Of a DNA stretch of 64,000 nucleotides, positions 9,057 to 16,774 are shown piece by piece; position 1 is the first letter of the stretch, and each line of letters begins with the position of its first letter. The stretch lies in assembly GCF_002197755.1 (NCBI RefSeq), contig NZ_NHOT01000001.1:1-64000 (forward strand), written 5' to 3'. The position numbers and the translations under genes were made by a program. The notes under the pieces were generated by a model. That model ran no database searches. It saw only the letters and a list, made by a program, of their open reading frames with translations, and was not told where the DNA came from. This DNA comes from Pedobacter sp. AJM (GTDB lineage: Bacteria; Bacteroidota; Bacteroidia; Sphingobacteriales; Sphingobacteriaceae).

Positions 9057-9498
9057 CCAGAAGAAATAAAAGTACCGGAAACCGATAAAAAAGCCAGTTA
9101 GAAAATTTGTTTACGAGTTTCTATTTAAACATCAGACGGGAAATTGTGGTGTCAAAAGGGTTGAAGGAATACGAAAGCCTGGCTTACACCATTTGGGCTT
9201 TCTGAGATGTCATCAATCGTATTTAATCAATTCAGGTACGTAAAAATACTCTCGAGAAGGTTATTTACAAACGGAGCATAAAGAAAATATACGCGTTTCC
9301 AGCAGAAAAAAAGAAGAGGTGCTGCAGTATCTCGAAAATATCGCTTAAACTGATGATTCCATGAATATAGCTGCACACTGACGTATTCGTCTTTTGACAA
9401 AAACAATTTGACTATTAATTCCTTTAATCAGGATCGGTTAAATATATTTGTGGAGAAGATTGATCTTTCAATTTTAACCACACCTCAAATTTTAACCA
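9057..9498. other. 442-bp spacer, possible gene fragment, kduI leader
   Basis: There is no full gene. From about 9260 to 9348 on plus there is an open stretch that begins after a stop and ends at TAA. It encodes a charged helix-like tail (residues such as SSRKKEEVLQYLENIA) without a start codon and looks like the 3' end of a lost gene. The final 60 bases are the kduI promoter and leader. Confidence 0.35.
9443..9450 (+). promoter_or_regulatory. -7 element of the kduI-kduD operon
   Basis: TATATTTG is an exact TAnnTTTG match, 48 bases before the kduI start. I see no TTG at the expected 17-23 nt upstream, so activation by a regulator is possible. The leader that follows carries TTTAACCA twice, the second copy ending directly at the ATG. 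Confidence 0.5.
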
Positions 9499-10338
9499 AT
9501 GAATACATTCGAAAGCCGTTACGCCCAGAGCCCGAAAGAAGTTAAACAAATGGATACCGCAGCATTGCGGGAAAATTTTCTAATCGAAAGCATTTTTGGG
9601 GCTAACCAGGTTAATTTAACCTTATCACATTTTGACCGGTACATTGTTGGCGGTGCCATGCCTGTTCATCAGAAACTGGATTTGCCAAATCCTGACGATC
9701 TAAAAGCCAGTTACTTTTTAGAACGCAGGGAACTGGGCATGATCAATGTTGGCGGTAAGGCCATTGTCACCGCTGATGGCGTTCAATTTGAACTTGGATA
9801 TAAAGAGGCCCTGTATATCGGGAAAGGAACAAAGGTTGTTTCGTTTGAATCGGCAGATGCTGCTGAACCAGGTAAACTATACCTCAATTCTGCACCTGCT
9901 CATCATACTTATCCAACAAAGAAAGTCAGCAAGGCCGAAGCAGAAATAGTTGAACTGGGCACTCCTGAAACAGCTAATCACCGCATTATCAACAAACTTT
10001 TGGTGAACAGTGTATTACCCACTTGCCAGTTGCAGATGGGAATGACTGAGTTAAAGTCAGGCAGTGTCTGGAATACCATGCCTGCCCATACCCATGACAG
10101 AAGAATGGAAGCCTATTTCTATTTTGAGGTTCCGCAGGGACAGAGTGTTTGCCATTTTATGGGGCAGCCTCAGGAAACGCGTCATATCTGGATGCAGAAT
10201 GATCAGGCGGTAATTTCCCCCAACTGGTCCATCCATTCCGGAGCCGGAACCAGCAACTATACCTTTATCTGGGGAATGGCTGGTGAAAACCTGGATTATG
10301 GTGATATGGACCACTGTGCCATTACTGAATTAAAATAA
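9499..10338 (+). CDS. kduI: 5-keto-4-deoxyuronate isomerase (4-deoxy-L-threo-5-hexosulose-uronate ketol-isomerase)
   Basis: A 279-aa cytoplasmic cupin enzyme that converts 5-keto-4-deoxyuronate, the product of polyuronide lyases, to 2,5-diketo-3-deoxygluconate. Length and sequence match KduI along its whole span. The zinc ligands expected from E. coli KduI are present with the same spacing: His197, His199 and Glu204 in the HTHDRRMEAYFYFE block, and His246 in WSIHSG. The next gene is kduD, the following step in the same pathway, 54 bases on. The start is well placed: TTTAACCA ends right at the ATG, after a -7 box at 9443. No lyase or transporter gene is nearby. Confidence 0.96.
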   Translation: MNTFESRYAQSPKEVKQMDTAALRENFLIESIFGANQVNLTLSHFDRYIVGGAMPVHQKLDLPNPDDLKASYFLERRELGMINVGGKAIVTADGVQFELGYKEALYIGKGTKVVSFESADAAEPGKLYLNSAPAHHTYPTKKVSKAEAEIVELGTPETANHRIINKLLVNSVLPTCQLQMGMTELKSGSVWNTMPAHTHDRRMEAYFYFEVPQGQSVCHFMGQPQETRHIWMQNDQAVISPNWSIHSGAGTSNYTFIWGMAGENLDYGDMDHCAITELK

Positions 10339-10392
10339 TTTTGAAAGAATGGTATTGGGAATCCTGGATTTAGTGCTGCAGATCCCGATATC

Positions 10393-11178
10393 ATGATAAC
10401 TAAACAAAAAATGTTAGCTAACGTATTTAATTTGGCAGGTAAAACTGCATTGGTAACGGGTTGTAAAAGAGGAATCGGCATGGCCATGGCGGTCGCCCTG
10501 GCAGAGGCCGGAGCAGATATCATTGGTGTTTCGGCCAGTCTGGAACTGGAAGGAAGTTCAATTGAGCAGGAAGTTGTAAAGCTGGGAAGAAAGTTTTATG
10601 CTTATCAATGTGATTTTGGTAAACGTGAATCTACCCTGGCTTTTGTAGCAAAAGTTAAAGCAGAACATCCGCAAATTGACATACTGGTAAATAATGCCGG
10701 GACAATTCTGCGTAAGCCAATTGCCGAGCACCCGGATGAGATGTGGGATGAGGTAATTGCCGTAAATCAAGATGCACCTTTTATTTTAACAAGAGAAATC
10801 GGGCGTGACATGGTGGCAAGGGGAAGTGGCAAGATCATTTTTACCGCTTCACTGTTATCATTTCAGGGTGGAATTACGGTTCCGGGTTACGCTGCCAGTA
10901 AGGGTGCGATTGCCTCCTTAACCAAGGCTTTTGCAAATGAATGGGCATTTAAGGGGGTAAACGTAAATGCCATAGCCCCGGGTTATGTTGCAACCGATAA
11001 TACTTCAGCTTTGCGCGAAGACCAGGAAAGAAGTACTGCTATTTTATCTCGTATTCCCGCAGGAAGGTGGGGGACACCAGAAGATTTTAAAGGCCCAACC
11101 TTGTTTCTGGCTTCAAATGCAAGCGATTACGTTCATGGTACCATATTAACTGTTGATGGCGGCTGGATGGGAAGGTAG
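10393..11178 (+). CDS. kduD: 2-deoxy-D-gluconate 3-dehydrogenase, SDR family
   Basis: A 261-aa short-chain dehydrogenase/reductase that reduces 2,5-diketo-3-deoxygluconate to 2-keto-3-deoxygluconate with NAD(P)H. The Rossmann motif TGCKRGIG (22-29), NNAG (100-103) and the catalytic Ser (153-156 region), Tyr166 and Lys170 (YAASK) are all present. The C-terminus (VDGGWMGR) is typical of KduD. It forms an operon with kduI and is followed by a strong hairpin terminator. A second in-frame ATG at 10411 (Met7) is an equally good start and would trim six residues. Confidence 0.95.
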   Translation: MITKQKMLANVFNLAGKTALVTGCKRGIGMAMAVALAEAGADIIGVSASLELEGSSIEQEVVKLGRKFYAYQCDFGKRESTLAFVAKVKAEHPQIDILVNNAGTILRKPIAEHPDEMWDEVIAVNQDAPFILTREIGRDMVARGSGKIIFTASLLSFQGGITVPGYAASKGAIASLTKAFANEWAFKGVNVNAIAPGYVATDNTSALREDQERSTAILSRIPAGRWGTPEDFKGPTLFLASNASDYVHGTILTVDGGWMGR

Positions 11179-11182
11179 TTTG

Positions 11183-11219
11183 GAGTCCAAAGCCTTGAGT
11201 TCGGAGTCTAAAGTCTTTA
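11183..11219. repeat. Short imperfect direct repeat (GGAGTCYAAAG)
   Basis: Two near-identical copies of GGAGTC-[C/T]-AAAG-[C/T]-C flank TTGAGTTC just after kduD. Similar AGTC-rich slippage-prone runs occur as small repeats in Bacteroidota spacers. No coding role is seen. Confidence 0.4.
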
Positions 11220-11240
11220 AACAACGCTATCTATAAATTA

Positions 11241-11296
11241 AAACCGGTGTCTGAAGCTGGCGTATTAAACATCCATATCCTTCAGGCACCGGTTTT
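11241..11296. terminator. Bidirectional terminator between kduD and carbonic anhydrase gene
   Basis: A 16-bp stem with one G-U pair, AAACCGGTGTCTGAAG (11241-11256) against CTTCAGGCACCGGTTT (11280-11295), is followed by T residues on plus and by A/T-rich sequence on minus. It sits between two convergent genes and can serve both. Confidence 0.8.
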
Positions 11297-11340
11297 TTAT
11301 TAAATAAAATTTTTATAGCCAATTACGGCTGACTATATGA

Positions 11341-11970
11341 TTAAGGATAAAGGTTGTAAATTTCCTTAATGTCTTTCAGGATACTGTCGAAATCTATTTT
11401 TAGATCAATTAAGCGGCCGGTATGGATATCAAATACCCAACCTTGTACGGTTAAACCTCTTTTTGTAATGGCTTCCTGCACAGCGGCTGTTTTAAGTAAG
11501 TTCACACATTGTTCCTGTACGTTTAGTTCCACCAATCTATTGTAGCGGGCGGATTCATCTTCAATTGCATTTAATTCATCACGGTGCGTACGGTAAACAT
11601 CGCGGATGTTTCTGAGCCATGGATTTAAAATCCCCATATCTGCAGGTTGCATGGCAGCCTTAACCCCACCACAATTGTAATGGCCACAAACGATGATGTG
11701 CTGCACTTTTAAATGACGGACCGCATAATTCAGGACGGTCATCACACTTAAATCTACGTTGTTGACCAGGTTGGCAATATTTCGGTGTATAAAAGCCTGT
11801 CCAGGTTGTATACCCATTAAATCTTCGGCAGTAACGCGACTATCAGAACATCCAATGTATAAAAACTCAGGTGTCTGGCCTTTTGCTAATTCTGTAAAAT
11901 AATCCGGATTATTAGCCAGTTTCCGGCCGATCCATTCCTCGTTATTTTTAAAAACTTGTTCTACATTCAT
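11341..11970 (-). CDS. can: Beta-class carbonic anhydrase
   Basis: A 209-aa cytoplasmic zinc enzyme interconverting CO2 and bicarbonate. The ligands are all visible: Cys41 and Asp43-Arg45 in CSDSRV, and His97 and Cys100 in CGHYNCGGVKAAM. Length is normal for the plant/bacterial beta class of the Can/CynT type. No cyanate genes are nearby, so supply of bicarbonate for carboxylases is the likely job. It is a single gene, convergent with kduD and sharing the hairpin at 11241-11296. An AT-rich upstream region has a weak TAAATTTA on the minus strand. Confidence 0.95.
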   Translation of the reverse strand: MNVEQVFKNNEEWIGRKLANNPDYFTELAKGQTPEFLYIGCSDSRVTAEDLMGIQPGQAFIHRNIANLVNNVDLSVMTVLNYAVRHLKVQHIIVCGHYNCGGVKAAMQPADMGILNPWLRNIRDVYRTHRDELNAIEDESARYNRLVELNVQEQCVNLLKTAAVQEAITKRGLTVQGWVFDIHTGRLIDLKIDFDSILKDIKEIYNLYP

Positions 11971-12296
11971 ATGCTTACTTTAAATTTATAGTTGTATTAT
12001 CGTTAAGATAAAGGATATACTATCTGCGCCAAAAATAAAAAAGATACCCTTTCCACAATTAAATTCCAAATGTTACAGAAAAGATGTGGCATTAAATCAA
12101 TCACCGGCAAAACATTTATTCAGCGATGAATAATCAGCGTATTTATCTGTTTTTTAACAAACGGTCAAATAAAATGTTTGTCGTTATTTCCTTTTTGCTA
12201 AAATTAATGCCTTAACATAAGGTTAAAAAGAAAAAATCATAAATGACAGTTTACAAGAAAGTCTGGTTAGAAAATGTTTATAGTGACGATAATAAA
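11971..12296. other. 326-bp AT-rich spacer
   Basis: I see nothing beyond the carbonic anhydrase leader and AT-rich sequence. There is no hairpin with a T-tract and no coding-like open frame. Confidence 0.5.
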
Positions 12297-12911
12297 TTAA
12301 AGGCGTGTTTTCTCGAGGGGGATCTTCAGCACATTTTCTTCTGCTACGTTAGAAAGTTCTTCCAATGAATACAAATTAGCCATACACTCTGCCACTGCGT
12401 TTTTATCTGTATACCAGGTATCATCATTGGTGAAATGACAGATTCCTTTACCCATTTCCGTTACAATGCTTCCAAATAAAGAAGCCAGGTGATGTTCAAA
12501 TAAGTTTCCAGGATAATATTTAATAGAAAAAACCTTATTATAGCCTTTAAGTTGCGCTTCTACCTCAGCACTGATTTTAATCGGTTTATAAACCTTGGTT
12601 TTCTTTTTGCCCAATAATTTATTGATGAAGCTTTGTTTCACCACCTTTTGGCGGACGTTTTTTCTTTTGAATTCAGCCAATTCAAAGGGCTTAAAAGATG
12701 TGCTAAACTGTGCTTTAAGATCGCTGTTGTTCAGAATTTCAATACTTGGTTTAGTCCACCTGAAAATCAAAGACAAAATACTTCTTGGATTATTAAATGT
12801 AAATGACGGTTCCAGGCTTAATACATGTTCATGTTGATTTAAGCGTTCTATAATTTCAGGAATCAGTTTGTCCGTTAGAGAATTTGTATATACGTTTATG
12901 TGAGCACTCAT
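12297..12911 (-). CDS. Conserved-looking hypothetical protein, 204 aa
   Basis: I do not recognise a family. The protein lacks a signal peptide or membrane segment. The N-terminal 60 residues look like an alternating beta/alpha domain, the middle (75-115) is strongly basic with KRKNVRQKVVKQ and GKKKTKVYKP, and the C-terminal third is mixed helix/strand with a WYTDKNAVAE element. Composition and length suggest a real cytoplasmic protein. A possible minus-strand -7 box (TATATTTG, 13068-13061) lies about 150 bases upstream. It stands alone, so neighbours say nothing about its role. Confidence 0.6.
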   Translation of the reverse strand: MSAHINVYTNSLTDKLIPEIIERLNQHEHVLSLEPSFTFNNPRSILSLIFRWTKPSIEILNNSDLKAQFSTSFKPFELAEFKRKNVRQKVVKQSFINKLLGKKKTKVYKPIKISAEVEAQLKGYNKVFSIKYYPGNLFEHHLASLFGSIVTEMGKGICHFTNDDTWYTDKNAVAECMANLYSLEELSNVAEENVLKIPLEKTRL

Positions 12912-13239
12912 AAATTTTTTATTACATCAACAAAAAAACTGTTTTAAAGCACAGGTTTATTAATTAATTGGAACTGCCATTGAAATGGCCGGGCAGGTAT
13001 TTTGAAAATCAGGTTAGAAATTAATATTTTTAACATATTGAGCCGTTGGTTTAAAGGTTGCAAATATATTCTTAATATTGGTGTTTTTTTTAAGATAAAC
13101 GCATGAATTAATGAAAACGTTACACAAGTATCTCTATTAGTTTTAAAAGTCAGCATGTCAGTTGTTTAATTTTTATTAACTGTTTCTTCAGCCCCCCTTT
13201 AAACTAATTTTTTGCAGTTTTATGGTCATTTTTTTTGCA

Positions 13240-13432
13240 AAAAGGCTTTTGATGTGGATGAAACTTATTATCAGGATGCCACAGGCATAGAAAGCGGGTG
13301 ATTTCTTTTTCACGCCGGAGTCGCGCGTTCTCCACTAACAAATATTCCAGCGTATACCATTTTTGAAAAGGATGTCCCGGTACTGGTTTGAATCATTCAT
13401 GCAGATCGCGCAGGCAGGCAAATATGCTTGAT
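13240..13432 (+). pseudogene. Decayed gene fragment with in-frame stops
   Basis: One reading frame gives protein-like text interrupted by stops: KAFDVDETYYQDATGIESG, stop, a stretch ending in NIPAYTIFEKDVPVLV, stop, then IIHADRAGRQICL. A neighbouring frame supplies GDFFFTPESRV across the first break, which suggests a frameshift. There is no start codon in a sensible place. I cannot name the parent family. The HAD gene promoter starts inside its 3' end. Confidence 0.35.
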
Positions 13433-13457
13433 GCGATCATGATGTTTTTTACCTTTG
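13428..13457 (+). promoter_or_regulatory. Promoter of the HAD hydrolase gene
   Basis: TTG (13428-13430), a 19-nt gap and TACCTTTG (13450-13457) match the Bacteroidota housekeeping promoter. The predicted transcript starts about 16 bases before the ATG at 13480. Confidence 0.7.
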
Positions 13458-13479
13458 TCACGCAAAATTAAGCAGAATT

Positions 13480-14175
13480 ATGGATAATCAAATTTCGGTG
13501 ATTGCCTTTGATGCCGATGATACCCTTTGGGTAAATGAACCTTATTTCCGTGAGGCGGAAGCGCAGTTTGCTTCGCTGTTAGCAGATTTTATGCCTATAC
13601 AAAGCATTGTTGCGGCTTTGTATGAAACTGAAATCCTGAATCTGCCTTTATATGGTTATGGCATCAAAGGCTTTATGTTAAGTATGATTGAAGCTACCTT
13701 ACGCATGACGGAAGGAAAAGCGGATCCCTTGGTGATCCAAAAGGTGATTGAGTTAGGGCAGTCCATGCTGAATAAGCCAGTGGAACTGCTTGAGGGAGTG
13801 GAAGAGGTGCTGAAAGCCCTGCATGGAAAATTCAGGTTGGTGGTGGCAACAAAAGGCGATTTACTGGATCAGCAGCGAAAACTAACGAAATCTGGTCTGG
13901 ATCATTATTTTCACCACATTGAAGTGATGAGTGACAAGCAGGAAAAAGATTATCAGAAGTTAATCAGGCACCTGGATTGTCAACCGGAAGCGTTTCTGAT
14001 GATTGGTAATTCACTGAAATCTGATGTTTTACCGGTTTTAGCCATCGGTGGAAATGCCATTCACATTCCATTTCATACCACCTGGGCGCATGAACATATT
14101 GATCATACCATTGAACACCCTAATTTTTATCAGATGGAGAGTTTATCGGAGGTTTTATTAAAATTGCGGATATGA
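13480..14175 (+). CDS. HAD family hydrolase (phosphatase)
   Basis: A 231-aa cytoplasmic HAD-superfamily protein. Motif I is FDADDTLW (nucleophile Asp11, acid Asp13), motif II is the Thr of VVATKGD, motif III is Lys in EKDYQK, and motif IV is MIGNSLKSDV, so the active site is complete. The helical cap between motif I and II places it near the YjjG/phosphoglycolate phosphatase-like group that acts on small phosphate esters. The substrate cannot be predicted. It has its own promoter at 13428-13457 and no operon partner. Confidence 0.88.
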   Translation: MDNQISVIAFDADDTLWVNEPYFREAEAQFASLLADFMPIQSIVAALYETEILNLPLYGYGIKGFMLSMIEATLRMTEGKADPLVIQKVIELGQSMLNKPVELLEGVEEVLKALHGKFRLVVATKGDLLDQQRKLTKSGLDHYFHHIEVMSDKQEKDYQKLIRHLDCQPEAFLMIGNSLKSDVLPVLAIGGNAIHIPFHTTWAHEHIDHTIEHPNFYQMESLSEVLLKLRI

Positions 14176-14316
14176 AATAAAATTGGATGGCGGGATCATT
14201 TTCTGGCAGCATTCATGTTTGATCATTGGTTCCTGCTGATCAGAAACGACCGAATAAGAACGTGAGTTAATTGCAATATAATGCTGACTTAACATGAACC
14301 TTCTATTTTAGGTTTA

Positions 14317-14532
14317 ATGTTTCTTATCGTCATTTCCATTCCAATATATACCTTAGCTATTGTAGCCATGTTTTACATGGACACCTTTTTTAAAGCGCTG
14401 ATGTTTTTGGTGTTGTTGCTGGCGGTTACTTTTATTCTTTTTCTGTTTATCGATTATCCTTTACCTTCGGCACTAAGTGTGCTGTCGATGATGTTGCTGA
14501 AGCGTTTAAAAAGAATTTTAATAATAAATTAA
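14317..14532 (+). CDS. Small membrane protein, 71 aa
   Basis: A hydrophobic 71-aa protein with two or three membrane helices (about 2-20, 25-44 and 48-60) and a basic tail, KRLKRILIIN. The positive C-terminus suggests a cytoplasmic end. I do not recognise a family. It lies between the HAD gene and the tRNA gene without a clear promoter of its own, and could be a chance ORF, but the helix pattern and tail look like a real small membrane protein. Confidence 0.4.
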   Translation: MFLIVISIPIYTLAIVAMFYMDTFFKALMFLVLLLAVTFILFLFIDYPLPSALSVLSMMLLKRLKRILIIN

Positions 14533-14539
14533 TTTATCA

Positions 14540-14570
14540 TTTGCTTTAGCTAAACTAATTGCTATTTTTG
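14540..14570 (+). promoter_or_regulatory. Promoter of tRNA-Ala
   Basis: TTTG (14540-14543), a 19-nt gap and TATTTTTG (14563-14570) form a textbook Bacteroidota promoter. It ends 8 bases before the mature tRNA. Confidence 0.85.
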
Positions 14571-14578
14571 CACCATAA

Positions 14579-14655
14579 GGGGGATTAGCTCATTTGGCTA
14601 GAGCGCTTCGCTGGCAGTGAAGAGGTGATCGGTTCGAATCCGATATTCTCCACCA
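14579..14655 (+). tRNA. tRNA-Ala (GGC anticodon)
   Basis: A 77-nt cloverleaf with encoded CCA. The acceptor stem is GGGGGAT/ATTCTCC with two G-U pairs, the D stem GCTC/GAGC, the anticodon stem CTTCG/TGAAG around the loop CTGGCAG (anticodon GGC, reading GCC/GCU alanine codons), and the T stem ATCGG/CCGAT around TTCGAAT. Promoter and terminator immediately flank it, so it is an independent single-tRNA unit. Confidence 0.95.
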
Positions 14656-14657
14656 AT

Positions 14658-14697
14658 AATTCCAAGTCGTTGAAAACAATGACTTGGAATTTTTTTT
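14658..14697 (+). terminator. Strong Rho-independent terminator of tRNA-Ala
   Basis: A 15-bp stem (14658-14672 with 14677-14691, one G-U pair) with an AAAA loop, followed by a run of T. It starts 3 bases after the CCA end. Confidence 0.92.
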
Positions 14698-14752
14698 GCT
14701 TCGTCACTTTGATGAAAGTCTGCCACTAAAGGCCTCGGGAATTTAAAATTCT

Positions 14753-14767
14753 CCCCGTCCGGCGGGG
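14753..14767. repeat. GC-rich hairpin, REP-like
   Basis: CCCCG and CGGGG arms around TCCGG stand out in AT-rich surroundings, nested in a looser AATT-rich inverted repeat (GGGAATTT near 14737, AAATTCTTCC near 14779). It resembles short palindromic extragenic repeats. Only one copy is seen in this window. Confidence 0.35.
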
Positions 14768-15074
14768 CGAAAAAATCAAAATTCTTCCAAAGAAGATCAA
14801 GAAGATGTTCGTTTTTTAGACATTTTTTCTATTTGTCGTAACTGGTGCATAATTTTACAGCTGTAGGAAAGATTTACTGTTTGGAATGGATGCCTCCTTT
14901 TCCGACAAGATTATAACCCCTTTTAAATTCCAGCTCCAAAGAATCAATTTTTTTGCTAACAGGATTCATATATAAATTATTCTTAGCCCCTAAATCGCTT
15001 TCTACACAGCTTAGTTGATGCAAACACAATCTTCATCCATAACTTTTTTATAAGAAATAAATTTTTTTTAAAAA

Positions 15075-15107
15075 TGTCTCTTATGTGTGACATTTGTCTT
15101 ATGTTTG
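15075..15107 (+). promoter_or_regulatory. TetR gene promoter and possible autoregulatory operator
   Basis: TATGTTTG (15100-15107) matches the -7 consensus and lies only 4 bases before the ATG at 15112, so the transcript may be nearly leaderless. Just upstream, ATGTC and GACAT form an inverted repeat 10 nt apart (15074-15093), and TCTTATGT occurs twice. These would suit a TetR dimer site. No -33 TTG is seen. Confidence 0.35.
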
Positions 15108-15111
15108 CGTC

Positions 15112-15672
15112 ATGAAAAGTACAAAGGATAAAATTGTTGATGCTGCCGTTTTCTGCTTAAACAAGAATGAAAAAGCAAGCATTGATGAGATTGCAAATCA
15201 TCTTGGATTGAATAGAAGAACAATCCATAGGTACTTTAAAGATCGAAGTACTTTAATCCAATGTTGTCAGGAGAAAATGATGACCACATGTAATTTAGCC
15301 ATGAATCAAGCCTATGATAGCAGTAATGAAGCTTTGAAACAGATTGAGAACATGTTTTACGCGGCGTTAACAATTGGTACAGAATACTCTTTTGTTAAAA
15401 AGCTATTTGATCGTAGCGGATATGCTGATGTAGTTGCTACTGAAGTGGAAGTTTATGACAATGTCAAAGAAAAATGGTTTAAGCTAATTCTAGCGTTACA
15501 AGAAAAACAGATCATCAAAAGCACGATCCCACTCCCGTGGATTTACAACCTTTTTGGAGGTATGATAGACATTGCCATAGCAGCACAAACGAGCGGAGAC
15601 GTAGCAGTAAATGATATTAAGATGCTTTCCTGGACTGCTTTTAAAGGCAGTATTGGCATAAATAATTCATGA
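15112..15672 (+). CDS. TetR/AcrR family transcriptional regulator
   Basis: A 186-aa protein from the ATG at 15112; an upstream TTG at 15094 would add six residues but overlaps the -7 box. Residues 1-50 are a TetR helix-turn-helix: DKIVDAAVFCLNKN, then SIDEIANHLGLNRRTIHRYFKDRSTL. The C-terminal ligand domain is helical and variable. Its stop is one base before the next start, so it is co-transcribed with the exported hydrolase at 15674, which it probably controls along with itself. The inducer is unknown. Confidence 0.9.
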   Translation: MKSTKDKIVDAAVFCLNKNEKASIDEIANHLGLNRRTIHRYFKDRSTLIQCCQEKMMTTCNLAMNQAYDSSNEALKQIENMFYAALTIGTEYSFVKKLFDRSGYADVVATEVEVYDNVKEKWFKLILALQEKQIIKSTIPLPWIYNLFGGMIDIAIAAQTSGDVAVNDIKMLSWTAFKGSIGINNS

Positions 15673-15673
15673 A

Positions 15674-16669
15674 ATGAAAAAAAGAAATAAGCTTACAACA
15701 GTATTGCTTTTAATATTAATCCTAACGAGCATCAGAAGCATTGCACAAAACAAAAAATCTATGAATTCAAAATTGACACTACCACAAAAAGAACAATATG
15801 ATGATGAATATCTTGTAAGCCTATTGCCTGGGTTCACTAACCAATACCAGGATATAGGAGGACTTAAACTCCATTTTGTACAAGGTGGTGAAGGTTCACC
15901 ATTGATACTGCTTGCCGGCTGGCCGCAGAATTGGTGGAGCTTTCATAAAATCATGCCGATGCTGGCAAAGCATCATAAAGTAATTGTTGTTGATTATAGC
16001 GGCATGGGGTCTTCAAGCAAACCAAGTGAAGGCTATAGTAAGAAAGCAATGGCTGGAGATATCGCATCGCTAATAAAAAAATTAGGATTTGATAAAGTAA
16101 GTATTGCAGGTCATGACATCGGGGCCAACATTGCCATCAGTTTTGCCGGCCACTTTCCCCATCAAACTGACAAATTAATTGTGCTGGACACCCCACACCC
16201 CGAAGAAGATCTTTATAAACTGCCTATGATGCCAATCGGGATGCCTGTGCATCCTTGGTGGGTGGCCTTCAATCAGGTAAAGGAATTACCGGAGCTGTTA
16301 TTAGAAGGGCGCTATCATATTGTACAGAGTTGGATCTTCGATAAAATGCTGGTTGACAAAGAAAGTATAAATGATTTTGACAGGAAGGTTTATGCAAAAG
16401 CTTACGAATCCAAAGAAGCAATTATGGGTTCTAATGGTTGGTATCAGGCATTTCCGGAAGATATTCAGGATATTAAACAGATGAAGATGATAACGGCACC
16501 ATGTTTAGGAATTGGAAGTAGTGCCGGACTTGCAATGCTGAAGGCATCCTTGCCAAATTATATTGAAAATCTACAATTAAAAGAGATCAAGGATAGTGGC
16601 CACTTCATTCAGGAAGAGCGGCCTGAAGAGGTGGGAAGTTCAATACTGGAATTTTTGAAATCTAAATAA
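15674..16669 (+). CDS. Exported alpha/beta hydrolase of the epoxide hydrolase/dehalogenase type
   Basis: A 331-aa protein with a signal peptide (about 1-25, ending SIAQ). The fold is alpha/beta hydrolase, with AGWPQNWW (81-88) in place of the HGxP oxyanion segment and GHDIGA (nucleophile Asp148) rather than GxSxG. An Asp nucleophile is typical of epoxide hydrolases, haloalkane and fluoroacetate dehalogenases. The catalytic base is His310 in DSGHF. It is translationally coupled to a TetR regulator, a layout common for detoxifying or xenobiotic-inducible genes. Whether it opens epoxides or removes halides cannot be told; export from the cytoplasm is unusual for either activity. Confidence 0.85.
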   Translation: MKKRNKLTTVLLLILILTSIRSIAQNKKSMNSKLTLPQKEQYDDEYLVSLLPGFTNQYQDIGGLKLHFVQGGEGSPLILLAGWPQNWWSFHKIMPMLAKHHKVIVVDYSGMGSSSKPSEGYSKKAMAGDIASLIKKLGFDKVSIAGHDIGANIAISFAGHFPHQTDKLIVLDTPHPEEDLYKLPMMPIGMPVHPWWVAFNQVKELPELLLEGRYHIVQSWIFDKMLVDKESINDFDRKVYAKAYESKEAIMGSNGWYQAFPEDIQDIKQMKMITAPCLGIGSSAGLAMLKASLPNYIENLQLKEIKDSGHFIQEERPEEVGSSILEFLKSK

Positions 16670-16774
16670 ATTCTTATACGGTATGGTACGACATAAATTT
16701 TGTGTATGAACACTTAGGTTTGCCGTTCGTTTGTGGTAATTAATGATTAAAAATAAAGAGAGAAAGAGGTTAAC

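Larger units (their letters stand above)
12912..13479. other. 568-bp spacer with decayed gene and HAD promoter
   Basis: The left part is AT-rich leader of the minus-strand gene at 12297. The right part, about 13240-13432, is a likely gene remnant (listed separately), followed by the HAD promoter. Confidence 0.5.
14656..15111. other. 456-bp spacer after tRNA-Ala
   Basis: It holds the tRNA terminator, a small GC-rich hairpin at 14753-14767 and the TetR gene leader. No supported gene is present. Confidence 0.5.

Noticed and set aside
12944-13156. 70-aa minus-strand open frame
   Set aside because: AT-rich spacer; hydrophobic and basic text is typical of chance frames, with no motif and no promoter or terminator fitting it.
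14579-14697. Integration (att) site at tRNA-Ala
   Set aside because: There is no integrase gene and no second copy of the tRNA 3' end in the window, and the downstream inverted repeat is explained as a terminator.
15094-15111. TTG start for the TetR gene
   Set aside because: It overlaps the TATGTTTG -7 element, and the ATG at 15112 gives a standard TetR N-terminus.
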